DNA of 64,000 nt, from assembly GCF_964022235.1 (NCBI RefSeq), contig NZ_CAXHZL010000003.1, forward strand, positions 248,001-312,000, given 5' to 3'. Each line of letters begins with the position of its first letter. Within the stretch, counting starts at the first letter, position 1. The translations under genes were made by a program, and so were the position numbers. This stretch comes from Limimaricola sp964022235 (GTDB taxonomy: Bacteria; Pseudomonadota; Alphaproteobacteria; Rhodobacterales; Rhodobacteraceae). The notes below the pieces were generated by a model, which saw only the letters and a program-made list of their open reading frames with translations, was not told the DNA's origin and made no database searches. This document shows positions 53,382 to 61,676 of the stretch, piece by piece.

Positions 53382-54929
53382 ATGAACGAACACAGCGACG
53401 CGCATAGCGGCGACTGGGGGCCTTTCGGCCGGCCGCTCTTCGACGATCCCGAATCCCGGGCGCTGAGCCGCGTCGGCGTGGTCGACGTGGGCTCGAACTC
53501 GGTCCGTCTCGTCGTCTTCGACGGCGCCGCGCGATCTCCGGCCTATTTCTACAACGAAAAGATCATGTGCGCGCTGGGTGAGGGTCTGTCGGAAACCAAC
53601 CGCCTTTCGGTCAGGGGACGCGAGCGCGCTCTGGCCGCGCTCAAGCGGTTCGCCACGCTGGCCGAGGGCATGGGCATCACGCCGCTGACCGCCGTGGCCA
53701 CGGCCGCGGTCCGCGAGGCCGAGGATGGGCCGGAGTTCTGTGACGAAGTGCTGCGCGAGACCGGGATCGAGATCCATGTCATCGCGGGCGACGAAGAGGC
53801 CCGGCTTTCGGCGCAGGGCGTGCTTCTGGGCTGGCCAGGCTCCTACGGCATGGTCTGCGACATCGGCGGCTCCTCGATGGAATTGGCCGACATCGCCGAG
53901 GGCAAGGTCGGGCGCCGCCTCACCTCAGCTTTGGGACCGCTCAAGCTCAAGGAGGTCAAGGGCGGCGAGAAGGGTCTCGACGCCTACATCAAGTCGACCA
54001 TCGACGAGATTCACGGCGAAATGCAGAACGAGACCGGCATGCGGCTGTTCCTCGTTGGCGGCTCGTGGCGGGCCATCGCGCGCTGCGACATGACCCGGCG
54101 CGACTACCCGCTTACCGTGCTGCATGAATACCGCATGACCACCGAAGCCGTGGCCGAGACGCGCAAGTTCATCGAAAAGGAAGACCCCGAAGATCTGCGC
54201 GCCCGCGCCGGGGTCTCCTCGGACCGCATGGCGCTGGTGCCGCTGGCGATCCGGGTGCTCGACCGGCTGGTGCAGGTGTTCCAGCCCAAGGACATCACGA
54301 TTTCCTCCTACGGCATCCGTGAGGGTATGCTCTACGAGCAGATGCCCCCCGCTCTGCGCGACCGCGATCCGTTGATCGAGGCCTGCCGCTTTGCCGAGGC
54401 CAAGGACGCGCGGATGCCCGGATTTGGCCCGGTGCTGTTCGATTTCGTGCGCCCGCTGTTTCCGCATGCCGACTGGCAGCGCAAGCGGATCATCAAGGCC
54501 GCCTGCCTGCTGCACGACGTGAGCTGGCGCGCACATCCCGACTACCGGCCTCAGGTCTGCTTCGACAATGCGACGCGCGCCAACCTTGGTGGGCTCAAGC
54601 ACTCCGAGCGGGTGTTCCTCGGGCTGGCTTTGATGCACCGCTATTCCAACAAGCGCGAAGGCGCGCGCTACGAGCAGATGTTCCCACTCGTCTCCGAAGA
54701 AGACCAACGCGAGGCCGAGGTACTGGGCCGGGCTATGCGTCTGGGGGCGATGCTCTGGCTCGGGGCCGAAACGGTGCCGGGCAACCTCGCTTGGAATGCG
54801 GTGGAAAAGACTTTGACGCTCGACCTTGATCCGCGCGCAAAGTCGCTGTTCAGCGAAGTGGCCGAGCAGCGGTTCAAATCGCTGGCCTCGGCGCTCGATG
54901 CCACCGGCGAGGTGCGGCTGCGCGACTAG
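53382..54929 (+). CDS. ppx: Exopolyphosphatase / Ppx-GppA family phosphatase
   Basis: A 515-residue ASKHA-fold phosphatase. Phosphate-binding motifs VVDVGSNSVRLVVFDG, ATAAVREAEDGPEF, IAGDEEARLSAQGVL and VCDIGGSSMELADI are present, and the C-terminal HD-like region (ACLLHDVSWRAHPDYR, FLGLALMHRYSNKREG) is complete. It degrades polyphosphate or hydrolyses pppGpp. ATG 53382 is preferred over ATG 53355 because GGGGG precedes it and relatives begin near GPFGRPLF. It lies 148 bases after ppk. Its stop TAG shares CTAG with the convergent gph-like gene. Confidence 0.94.
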   Translation: MNEHSDAHSGDWGPFGRPLFDDPESRALSRVGVVDVGSNSVRLVVFDGAARSPAYFYNEKIMCALGEGLSETNRLSVRGRERALAALKRFATLAEGMGITPLTAVATAAVREAEDGPEFCDEVLRETGIEIHVIAGDEEARLSAQGVLLGWPGSYGMVCDIGGSSMELADIAEGKVGRRLTSALGPLKLKEVKGGEKGLDAYIKSTIDEIHGEMQNETGMRLFLVGGSWRAIARCDMTRRDYPLTVLHEYRMTTEAVAETRKFIEKEDPEDLRARAGVSSDRMALVPLAIRVLDRLVQVFQPKDITISSYGIREGMLYEQMPPALRDRDPLIEACRFAEAKDARMPGFGPVLFDFVRPLFPHADWQRKRIIKAACLLHDVSWRAHPDYRPQVCFDNATRANLGGLKHSERVFLGLALMHRYSNKREGARYEQMFPLVSEEDQREAEVLGRAMRLGAMLWLGAETVPGNLAWNAVEKTLTLDLDPRAKSLFSEVAEQRFKSLASALDATGEVRLRD

Positions 54930-55576
54930 GCCGCGAGGTCCGACAGGCGGGTCAGCCGCCGGGCCTCGGGCGTCGAAAGCCGCCCCGGCGCGGCCCAGCC
55001 GACGGCCCGAAACGGCACATCGGCGGCCTGCGCCGTCGCCTCGTCGACTTCGGTGTCGCCTACGTAGATCGCCGTCGTAACGCCCATCGCCTCGATCACC
55101 GCGCGCAGATGGCCGGGATCGGGCTTGCGCGCGGGCACGGCATCCGCGCCGCGCACTGCGTCGAACAGATGATCAAGGCCAAGAGCCACTAGCACCGCAA
55201 GCGTCAGCGCCTGCGGTTTGTTGGTGCACAGCCCGAGCCGCCAGCCCGTTGCCCTGAGCACGGCGAGATCCTCGGCCACATGAGGAAAAATCGTCGTCCG
55301 CGCCACCGGATTCTCGGCATAGCTCTCCAGGTAGGCATCCGTAAGTGCGTCGATGTCGGAAGGAGCCGCCGGAATGCGTTGACGCCACAGAAGATCCGCC
55401 ACCAGCCGATGCGCGCCGTTGCCGATCAGTCCGGTTATCACGGCCTCGTCCGTCGGCTCCAAACCATGCGCCACGAAGGTCCGGTTTACCGCATTCGCGA
55501 TGTCGGGCGCGCTGTCGATCAGCGTGCCATCGAGATCGAAGACCACGGCACGTGGGCCGCTCCGCTTTTGAATCAT
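54926..55576 (-). CDS. HAD-family phosphatase, phosphoglycolate phosphatase-like
   Basis: A 216-residue HAD hydrolase (subfamily IA). Motif I is VVFDLDGTLIDSAPDIANAV, motif II LGLCTNKP, motif III KPDPGHL and motif IV VGDTEVDEATAQAA. The sequence matches Gph, which removes 2-phosphoglycolate; pyrophosphatase or other sugar-phosphate activity is also possible. The start ATG 55576 is the only candidate. It is convergent with ppx. Confidence 0.86.
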   Translation of the reverse strand: MIQKRSGPRAVVFDLDGTLIDSAPDIANAVNRTFVAHGLEPTDEAVITGLIGNGAHRLVADLLWRQRIPAAPSDIDALTDAYLESYAENPVARTTIFPHVAEDLAVLRATGWRLGLCTNKPQALTLAVLVALGLDHLFDAVRGADAVPARKPDPGHLRAVIEAMGVTTAIYVGDTEVDEATAQAADVPFRAVGWAAPGRLSTPEARRLTRLSDLAA

Positions 55577-55634
55577 GAGAGCATGTCCGTTCTGCTACTT
55601 GCCGAGTTAGGCATCGCCCACCGGGCGGGACAAG

Positions 55635-56009
55635 TCAGATGTCGATTTCGGGTGCCTCCAGATCGGGCGTGAATTCAGGGGCTTCGCGCTTGCGACGCAG
55701 GATGATGTCGCCGTTCTCGAGGATCTCGGGTGCTTCGTAATTGGCGATGTCGTCGATCCTGTCGAGAACCTGCATCAGCGCGGGCCCCATCTCGGACAGC
55801 AGGGCTCGCAGATGTGGCTCCGCGGTCTTGGCGAACTCGCGGAAATCCTCGATGGCGGGCTCCATCTCACCCATGATGCCTTCGAAGAACAGCTCCGCCC
55901 CCCGTTGCATGAGGCTGAAACCCTCATCTTCGGGGGCCTCCTCGATTTGGGCGGTGACAGGGGCCGCGAACAGCGCGGCGGCGAGGGCGATGGGCACGAT
56001 CTGTCTCAT
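55635..56009 (-). CDS. Exported acidic protein of unknown function
   Basis: A 124-residue protein with a signal peptide (MRQIVPIALAAALFAAPVTAQ) and a very acidic mature part; the middle (QRGAELFFEGIMGEMEPAIE, HLRALLSEMGPALMQVLDRI) looks helical and amphipathic. Relatives occur throughout Rhodobacterales and are sometimes mislabelled as ATPases; no nucleotide-binding motif is visible here. It starts ten bases downstream of the endonuclease/phosphatase-family gene and may be co-transcribed with it. Confidence 0.7.
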   Translation of the reverse strand: MRQIVPIALAAALFAAPVTAQIEEAPEDEGFSLMQRGAELFFEGIMGEMEPAIEDFREFAKTAEPHLRALLSEMGPALMQVLDRIDDIANYEAPEILENGDIILRRKREAPEFTPDLEAPEIDI

Positions 56010-56018
56010 GCGTCAAAC

Positions 56019-57032
56019 CTAGGAGGCCGGGACGGATTTTCCAGAAAGGTCGAGGTCGAGCGTGACGGGAAAGTGATCCGAAGCCGCGAGCAGCGCCTCG
56101 CGCAAATCGGCATCGGCATAGATCGCGGGGTCGTCGAAGGGATGCCAGATACGCCAGCGCGGGGCATGGGCGCACAGATCCGGCGAGATCATCGCGTAAT
56201 CCAACAGCGCCGAGAGGATGCGCCAGTCGGGCGGCACGGCAAACCGCGCCGTGGCGGGCTGAGCCGCCATCGGATGCGACAGGGCAAGGGCCGCGTGCGG
56301 GTCATGCAGACGCCGATCGGGCGGCCCGTCCTCGCCCAGCACGATCTCCACGCCCGACCGTCCGAACAGCCGTTCTTGCGCGTCGAGGCCGGGGCCGTCG
56401 TTGAAGTCGCCCATGACCACGAGGCTGTCGCCCGCATCGAGGTGATCCTCGATCCGCGCGCGCAGCCAGCCACATTGCGCGAGCTGCTTGCGCCGGTTCT
56501 CGACCGCGATGCGACGCAGGTCGTCCGCGCCTTGCGCGCCATGTGGGGCCTTGGACTTGGCATGGACGCCGATGAGCCGCAGCGTGACGCCAGCGGCTTC
56601 GATGGCCATCTCCAGCGGCGGTTTTGACCATGTGATGCGCGTCTCGCCCCGGCCGGCGTGCAAATCAAACCGCGGGGCCTTGGCGCTCTGACGTGGATCG
56701 TGGCGCGCGCTCAGGAGGTCCGGATTGTAGAGAAACGCGATTTCCTGCTGGGTGTGGCTGCGAAAACCGGTCAGCGCCTCTCGTGTTCTGAGACCGACTT
56801 GGGCAGCAAAGCTTTCCAGCGCCCGCATTCCGTCACGTTTGCCACCCGTGTCAGGGGCTTCGACCACCACGATCCCGTCCGCATCCAGCGCATGCATCAC
56901 CCGGGCGATCCCGTCCAGCTGCTGCGCGCGCGTGATCCCGTGGCGGGCCGATGGCGCGTCATCGTGCTGCGGCTGGCCCGCGTCGTCGAACAGCCGGTCG
57001 AACCAGGCGACGTTCCACGTCGCCAGCCGCAT
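56019..57032 (-). CDS. Endonuclease/exonuclease/phosphatase-family protein
   Basis: A 337-residue EEP-fold protein. RLATWNVAWFDRLF starts the fold; VVVEAPDTGGKR supplies the metal-site acid, TLRLIGVHAKSKAP the conserved His region, VVMGDFNDGP the signature Asn/Asp and AASDHFPVTLDLDL the C-terminal SDH motif. Substrate (nucleic acid, lipid or nucleotide) is not predictable. The ATG at 57030-57032 shares a base with the upstream J-domain gene stop (TGATG overlap), so the two are coupled. Confidence 0.83.
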   Translation of the reverse strand: MRLATWNVAWFDRLFDDAGQPQHDDAPSARHGITRAQQLDGIARVMHALDADGIVVVEAPDTGGKRDGMRALESFAAQVGLRTREALTGFRSHTQQEIAFLYNPDLLSARHDPRQSAKAPRFDLHAGRGETRITWSKPPLEMAIEAAGVTLRLIGVHAKSKAPHGAQGADDLRRIAVENRRKQLAQCGWLRARIEDHLDAGDSLVVMGDFNDGPGLDAQERLFGRSGVEIVLGEDGPPDRRLHDPHAALALSHPMAAQPATARFAVPPDWRILSALLDYAMISPDLCAHAPRWRIWHPFDDPAIYADADLREALLAASDHFPVTLDLDLSGKSVPAS

Positions 57033-57757
57033 CAGGCGCGGCCCTCGGCCCCGTTCGTGGCCCCACCGGTCGTGACCGGGCCCTGCCCTTCCGAGATCCG
57101 CTCCCACGCCCTGTTGGCCGAGATAAGTCGGCTCTCGGCCAGCTTCATCGCCTCCTCGGGCAGACCGCGCGCGGCGAGCCGGTCGGGATGGGTTTCGCGC
57201 ACGATAGCGCGCCATGCACTGCGGATATCACCCATGTCGTCGTTGGGTGACACGCCCAGCACATCGTAGGGATCGGGCTCGCAATCGGGGACGAAGCGCG
57301 CGCGCAGCCGCGCAAAGCTGCGCTCGTCGATCTCAAAGATCTGCGCCACCTCCTGCAGGAAGGCGTTCTCGGCCGGATGGTAGTCGCCGTCCGCGAGAGC
57401 GATATGAAACAACCCCTCCATCAGGTCGAACAAAGGGCCTTTTTCACCGCGAAACATCCGCGCGATGCGGCGGGCGTAATCGTCGAAGCCTGCGACATCG
57501 GTGCGCGCCATGTTAAAAACCCGCGCGGCATTGGCCTCTTCCTCGGGCGGAATGGTGAAGATCTCGCGGAAGGCTGCGACCTCGCCGCGCGTCACCAGCC
57601 CGTCGGCCTTGGCCATCTTCGCGCCCAGAGCGATCACCGCGATGGCAAAGGCAACCGAGCGTTCGGGCGGCGTGCGCAGACGGTCGAAGATCGAGGCAAG
57701 GCTCTCGCCCTGCCTCAGCGCCGCGATGGCTTCGGCTATTCGTGTCCAGATCGACAT
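57032..57757 (-). CDS. TerB/DjlA-type protein with C-terminal J domain
   Basis: A 241-residue DjlA-like protein. Residues about 30-150 form a TerB domain (VAFAIAVIALGAKMAKADG, GLFHIALADGDYHPAENAFL, with acidic metal-type motif), and a J domain follows (PDPYDVLGVSPNDDMGDIRS, with the HPD motif in VRETHPDRLAARG). It lacks the N-terminal membrane anchor of E. coli DjlA. It probably acts as a DnaK co-chaperone. Start ATG 57757; its stop overlaps the next gene start. Confidence 0.87.
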   Translation of the reverse strand: MSIWTRIAEAIAALRQGESLASIFDRLRTPPERSVAFAIAVIALGAKMAKADGLVTRGEVAAFREIFTIPPEEEANAARVFNMARTDVAGFDDYARRIARMFRGEKGPLFDLMEGLFHIALADGDYHPAENAFLQEVAQIFEIDERSFARLRARFVPDCEPDPYDVLGVSPNDDMGDIRSAWRAIVRETHPDRLAARGLPEEAMKLAESRLISANRAWERISEGQGPVTTGGATNGAEGRA

Positions 57758-57788
57758 GGGTTCACCTTAGCGCCGCATTGCGGCATTG

Positions 57789-58259
57789 TCAGAGTCGTTT
57801 CTGCAGGATGGCGAGATCGAGCCAACGGCCGAACTTGCGCCCTACCTGCGGCATGGTGCCGGCGCGCTCAAAGCCCATGCGCTCATGAAAGGCGATGCCA
57901 GCCGTGTTCTCGGCGGTCACGCAGGCGACCATCATATGCTTGTCCGCGGCGCGAGCCGTGTCGAACAGCCGCTCCATCATCATCCGCCCCGCGCCGCGCC
58001 CGTGCAGGCCGGGGGCGAGCAGGATCGTATGCTCGACCGTGTGGCGGTAGCCGTCCGTGCCGCGAAACGGAAACCAGCGGGCAAAGCCCTGCACGCCCTC
58101 CTCGTCCCAGACGAGGAACGGATCGCCGTTGCCGATGATCTCGACGATCTCCGCCTCGCTGCGCTCGGTCGCGTTGAAGATCGAACTGGTCTCGCGGATG
58201 ACACGGTTCCAGATGGCACCAAGGGCGGGCACGTCCTCGGGGGTTGCGGGGCGGATCAT
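57789..58259 (-). CDS. GNAT N-acetyltransferase, phosphinothricin acetyltransferase-like
   Basis: A 156-residue GNAT protein. IRPATPEDVPALGAIWNRVI at the N-terminus, FARWFPFRGTDGYRHTVEHTI (strand pair around the catalytic Glu-His region), the acetyl-CoA loop GLHGRGAGRMMMERL and GIAFHERMGFERAGTMPQVG match the Pat/YncA subgroup. Possible substrates are L-amino acids such as methionine derivatives. ATG 58259 starts the conserved region. It lies 71 bases downstream of the mutase remnant on the same strand. Confidence 0.84.
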   Translation of the reverse strand: MIRPATPEDVPALGAIWNRVIRETSSIFNATERSEAEIVEIIGNGDPFLVWDEEGVQGFARWFPFRGTDGYRHTVEHTILLAPGLHGRGAGRMMMERLFDTARAADKHMMVACVTAENTAGIAFHERMGFERAGTMPQVGRKFGRWLDLAILQKRL

Positions 58260-58330
58260 GAGAGGCCTCGGGCACAGATTGTTTTCGGCCCCCGTGATGT
58301 CGCGTCCCGCCCCGCGCCGCAAGTCCCCTG

Positions 58331-58755
58331 TCAGCCGCGCGTGCGGATCATCGACAGGATCTCGGAGGCGGCCTTGGGGATGTTGGTGCCCGGCCCGAAG
58401 ATGGCCGCGACCCCCGCCTCCTTGAGCATCGCGTGGTCCTGATCGGGGATCACCCCACCGCAGACCACGAGGATCTCGCCCGCGCCCTGATCGCGCAGGG
58501 CCTGCACCAGCTTGGGGGCAAGGGTCCGGTGCCCCGCGGCCTGGCTCGAGATGCCGACGACATGCACGTCGTTGTCCAGCGCGTCCTGCGCCGCCTCCGC
58601 GGGCGTCTGGAACAGCGGCCCCATGTCGACGTCGAAGCCCAGATCGGCAAAGGCGGTGGCGATGACCTTGGCACCGCGGTCGTGCCCGACCTGCCCCATC
58701 TTGACCACCAGCATGCGCGCGCAGCCCAGTCGTCTCGGCGATCTTGGTGGGCCAT
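58331..58755 (-). pseudogene. Methylmalonyl-CoA mutase remnant (N-terminal codons fused to B12-binding domain)
   Basis: The large subunit of methylmalonyl-CoA mutase should be about 700 codons. Here AGGAG and ATG 58755 start MAHQDRRDDWAARA, resembling the N-terminal end of alphaproteobacterial mutases (DDWRALAEKEL). Immediately after, and out of frame, the sequence continues as the C-terminal B12-binding domain: MLVVKMGQVGHDRGAKVIA with the base-off D-x-H-x-x-G motif, through GGVIPDQDHAMLKEAG. About 550 codons of the catalytic barrel are missing, and the total length of 425 is not divisible by three. The C-terminal part still has an open frame of 127 codons (ATG 58714), but it cannot catalyse the reaction. 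Confidence 0.85.
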
Positions 58756-58869
58756 GGCTTCTCCTACGGTCGAGGCGGAGTGTGCCGCGACAAGAGACGT
58801 TGCGCCAGTCCCGCTGCCGAATGTCGCGGCACCCTTCGCGCGGAGGGCATTCGCCCCTATGTTGAAGGC

Positions 58870-59373
58870 ATGAAACATATTCGCCCCCTGCTCGCGCTCA
58901 TGGCCCTTCTCTGGGCCGCCCCCCTTGTGGCCGCGCAGGAGGCGCCAGATCTACTGACACGCTGGGCCGAAGAGCCTCGCGCGGCTTACCCGGTGGGCGA
59001 TGCCGAATTGAAGGATTTCGAGTTCCGCGCCCGGCCCATCGTCGTTTTCGCCAACGGGCCAAGCGATCCGCAGTTCGAACGGCAGATGGGTTTTCTCGCA
59101 GAGCGGATCGACGAATTGGCAGCGCGCGACGTGATCATTCTGATCGACGTCGATCCCGATGCCCGCAGCCCGATCCGCCGCAGCCTGCGCCCGCGTGGCT
59201 TTTCGGTGATCCTGATCGGCAAGGACGGGCGCATCGCACAGCGCAAGCCAGCGCCGTTCTCGGGGCGCGAACTGATCCACGCCATCGACAAGCTGCCATT
59301 GCGCCAGCAGGAGATCCGCGACGCCAACCGACCCATCGATGGGGCAGGCGCGCAGGCTCTGCCGACGCGCTAG
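58870..59373 (+). CDS. Exported DUF4174-domain protein
   Basis: A 167-residue protein with a signal peptide (MKHIRPLLALMALLWAAPL to VAAQ) and a thioredoxin-like DUF4174 domain: FEFRARPIVVFANGPSDPQF, VIILIDVDPDARSPIRRSLR and GFSVILIGKDGRIAQRK. It has no CxxC pair. It lies between the remnants of mutase and pccA on the opposite strand, as one of several small genes that accompany this locus in Rhodobacterales, and is intact. Its TAG stop shares CTAG with the pccA remnant. Confidence 0.78.
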   Translation: MKHIRPLLALMALLWAAPLVAAQEAPDLLTRWAEEPRAAYPVGDAELKDFEFRARPIVVFANGPSDPQFERQMGFLAERIDELAARDVIILIDVDPDARSPIRRSLRPRGFSVILIGKDGRIAQRKPAPFSGRELIHAIDKLPLRQQEIRDANRPIDGAGAQALPTR

Positions 59374-59456
59374 TCGAATTCCATGATCACGGCGTCGACG
59401 GCGAGGCTGTCGCCCGTCTCGCCCCTGAGGCTGACCACGCGGCCCTGACGCTTAGC
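59370..59456 (-). pseudogene. pccA: pccA 3' fragment (propionyl-CoA carboxylase alpha, biotinyl C-terminus)
   Basis: The minus strand reads AKRQGRVVSL, then RGETGDSLAVDAVIMEFD and stop. The ending G-D-S-L-A-V-D-A-V-I-M-E-F is the characteristic C-terminus of the biotin-carrier domain of PccA; the biotin lysine segment (AMKM) that should lie about 25 residues upstream is gone, because the insertion sequence begins at 59457. Together with the fragment at 60509-60622 this is all that is left of a gene of about 2 kb. Confidence 0.78.
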
Positions 59457-60508
59457 GGGCGCTGTTGCACATATCGGTGAAGGGAATTCACTGGGCGCGC
59501 CCTGAGGGTTAGCTCGAGGGCATGCCGAAGCCTTCCCCCGACCCGCTACCGCACGACGAACTGGTCCGACGACAATGCGGCGCTGCGCAAGCGCGGCGCG
59601 CTACCGGTCTGGTTCGACCTTGAGATGGTCTGGAACGCCGGCAAGACCGGGAAGCGTGGGCGGCCCGAGACCTTCTCGGACACTGCGATCCAGATATGCC
59701 TGACGCTGAAAGTGCTCTTCGAGCTTCCGCACCGGCAGACGGTCGGGCTGATTGAAAGCATGATCCTGATGGCGGGGCTGGATTGGCCGGTTCCGGACTA
59801 TTCGACGCTGTGCCCCCGGCAGGCGCGGATCGCGGTGCAGGTCCCGTATCGCGCCTCAGGACAGCCGCTGAACCTGCTCGTCGACAGCACCGGCATCAAG
59901 TTCCGGGGTGATGGTGAGTGGCAGGCCCGCAAGCATGGCCCGTCACGTCGCAGGCAATGGAGAAAGGTTCATATTGCCATGGACGCGGGCACCGGGGACG
60001 TGCGCGCGGTCGAGTTCACCTCGAGCCGCCAAGGCGACAGCCCGCTGCTGCCGGAGCTGCTGGCGCCGATTCTCCAAGAGGAGATGATCGGCACGGTCAC
60101 CGCGGACGGCGCTTACGACACGCGCCGCTGCCATGACGCCATCATCGATCGAGGTGCCGACGCTGTCATACCAATCCGTCGCAATGGCCGTGCTTGGAAA
60201 AAGACTGCTTCGCTGCCACCGCGCGAAACGAGATCCTGCGGGCAACCAGACGCTTGGGCCGGACGCTCTGGAAGAAGTGGACCGGCTACCACGTCCGAAG
60301 TCGGGTCGAAGCTTTGATGAACTGCCTGAAGCTCTTCGGCGAGAGGATCATGTCACGAGACCCCGGCCGCCAAACCGCCGAAATCCAGATCCGCACCGCC
60401 ATCATGAACCGCTTCTCGGCCCTTGGCAGGGCCGAGATCGAGGCCGTCCGCTAAAAAAGGAGGTAAAGGGAGCAGTCATGCCCCAGACCGCTTTGTGCAA
60501 CATCGCCG
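59457..60508 (+). mobile_element. IS5-family insertion sequence, inside pccA
   Basis: Terminal inverted repeats are GGGCGCTGTTGCAC (59457-59470) and, at the right end, the complement CGGCGATGTTGCAC (60495-60508): 12 of 14 positions match. The element of about 1050 bases encodes one transposase with an IS4/IS5-type DDE signature. It lies exactly between the two pccA fragments. I could not identify a convincing target duplication, and most of pccA is missing, so a deletion accompanied or followed the insertion. Confidence 0.75.
59522..60454 (+). pseudogene. IS5-family transposase, frameshifted
   Basis: The transposase reads through in three pieces. ATG 59522 gives MPKPSP, then a one-base insertion near 59535 shifts into RYRTTNWSDDNAALRKRG; the main frame follows (WFDLEMVWNAGKTGKRGRPE, NLLVDSTGIKFRGDGEW, GTVTADGAYDTRRCHD) up to about 60195, where a run of five A marks a second shift into the frame ending at 60454 (YHVRSRVEALMNCLKLFGER). 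All catalytic residues are present: Asp in LVDSTG, Asp in TADGAYD and the Y-2-R-3-E-6-K block. Slippage at the A5 run could in principle be programmed, but the N-terminal shift makes inactivity likely. Confidence 0.8.
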
Positions 60509-60622
60509 CGTCGCAGTCGGCCTCGGAATGCTCCGCGACGGTGCGGAGGCCCATGGCCCGCGCGCTTTTGATCACCCGGCAGGCGATCTCGCCGCAGTTG
60601 CGATCAGGGTCTTGCCGAACAT
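60509..60622 (-). pseudogene. pccA: pccA 5' fragment
   Basis: From ATG 60622 the minus strand encodes MFGKTLIA; then a single missing base (near 60598) shifts frame into CGEIACRVIKSARAMGLRTV followed by EHSEADCDA, matching the biotin-carboxylase N-terminus of PccA (MFDKILIANRGEIACRVIKS). GGGGAGG lies some 16 bases before the ATG. The homology stops where the IS inverted repeat begins. Confidence 0.78.
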
Positions 60623-60658
60623 CGTGCCGCTCAACTTCACCTCCCCAGGCCGATCACG

Positions 60659-60691
60659 AAAAAGGGCCGCCGAGGTCTCCCCCGGCGGCCC
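60659..60691 (-). terminator. Terminator of the small lipoprotein gene
   Basis: GGGCCGCC (60664-60671) pairs with GGCGGCCC (60684-60691); on the minus strand the hairpin is followed by TTTTT (complement of 60659-60663). It lies about 45 bases past the lipoprotein stop. Confidence 0.8.
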
Positions 60692-60734
60692 GTCATGTCA
60701 TGCGCGTCCGGCCAAGGCCGGTCGCGTGGTCGGC

Positions 60735-60953
60735 TCAGTAGCAGCCGTTCGCGTTCGGGTTGGTGACGCAGGGCGCGATGCCGCCGATCGCACCACCGAT
60801 GAGCGCGCCGTTGACGGCGCTCTCGCCCGCAACCTTGGCGACAGCGGCACCCGTGAGGGCGCCAGTCGCGGCGCGCTCACCGGGAGTCGCGCCACAGGCA
60901 GCGAGAGTAGCGGCGACGCCGAGCGCGCCGAAGAGTTTGAACATGGATGCCAT
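60735..60953 (-). CDS. Small lipoprotein with glycine-zipper-like region
   Basis: A 72-residue lipoprotein: MASMFKLFGALGVAATLAAC with the lipidated Cys, then a Gly/Ala-rich helix (ATGALTGAAVAKVAGESAV, GALIGGAIGGIAP) resembling glycine-zipper membrane-insertion motifs, and two cysteines at the end (PCVTNPNANGCY). ATG 60953 has GGAG seven bases upstream; ATG 60944 is also possible. Small lipoproteins of this type sit between pccB and pccA in related genomes. It is intact and has its own terminator. Confidence 0.75.
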   Translation of the reverse strand: MASMFKLFGALGVAATLAACGATPGERAATGALTGAAVAKVAGESAVNGALIGGAIGGIAPCVTNPNANGCY

Positions 60954-61134
60954 TCTTGGTCTCCGAAAATGAATGGTTGTGCCCCAGATGAAGCCGTCAC
61001 TGCCACTTCGCAGGGGTCTGCGCAAGTGAGAGCGAAGCCGGACCAGGCCGAGTTGGGATCACAGCTAGGGCATGGGCGGCAACCCGCCACTCTCTGTGCG
61101 GAAAATTTCGAGATATCCCCGGCCCGATCGGCGA

Positions 61135-61524
61135 TCACCAGCTCTCGTCTTCCGCGTCATCCTCATCTTCGTCCTCTTCGGCACCGAAGACGTCCGGAAA
61201 GGCGCGCCGCGCAACATCGACGTCGATGCGCAGCAGCGCGTCGTAATCCTGCGGATTGAAGGGGTCCTCGGCGGGCACGACTTCGCGGCCGAACAGCCAG
61301 CTCAGGCGCGCGGCATCGAGATTGCCCCGCACGAAGGGCTCTTCGCCGAACTGGTTCCAAAGCGCGGCCATGAAGCCCTCGTCGGCGCGCCGGTCGGGTG
61401 GACGGCGGTCGCGAAACCGCTCGCGGCGGATGATCTTGGTTGGGCCTTCCTTGGCGGCGCGACGGATGGTGAATTGAAAGTCGGTGCCGGGCAGCCGGCC
61501 GGGAAATCCGCGGTGCTTTTCCAT
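61135..61524 (-). CDS. Conserved hypothetical protein of the pcc locus
   Basis: A 129-residue soluble protein: a basic N-terminal part (GFPGRLPGTDFQFTIRRAAK, KIIRRERFRDRRPPDRR), a central helix region (MAALWNQFGEEPFVRGNLD, LSWLFGREVVPAEDP) and an extremely acidic C-terminal tail (GAEEDEDEDDAEDESW). I do not recognise a family. It lies between the pccB and pccA remnants and is apparently intact. Its own promoter must lie in the region of the truncated pccB end. Confidence 0.65.
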   Translation of the reverse strand: MEKHRGFPGRLPGTDFQFTIRRAAKEGPTKIIRRERFRDRRPPDRRADEGFMAALWNQFGEEPFVRGNLDAARLSWLFGREVVPAEDPFNPQDYDALLRIDVDVARRAFPDVFGAEEDEDEDDAEDESW

Positions 61525-61676
61525 GTCAGTCGTGTCCTCGGGCTGCGCCGCGCGATCCGCGGCAACCCGCCTGATACCCCGACACGCGCGCCCGCGCCAT
61601 CCCGTGCGGCCCTTTCACCACGCCCCCGGACACACCGGGGGCGCCGCAGGACCACAGGGGCTGCGCCGCGGCCTAT

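Noticed and set aside
58331..58714. Intact stand-alone cobalamin-binding protein
   Set aside because: The surviving start of the mutase gene directly upstream and the out-of-frame junction show that it is a deletion remnant.
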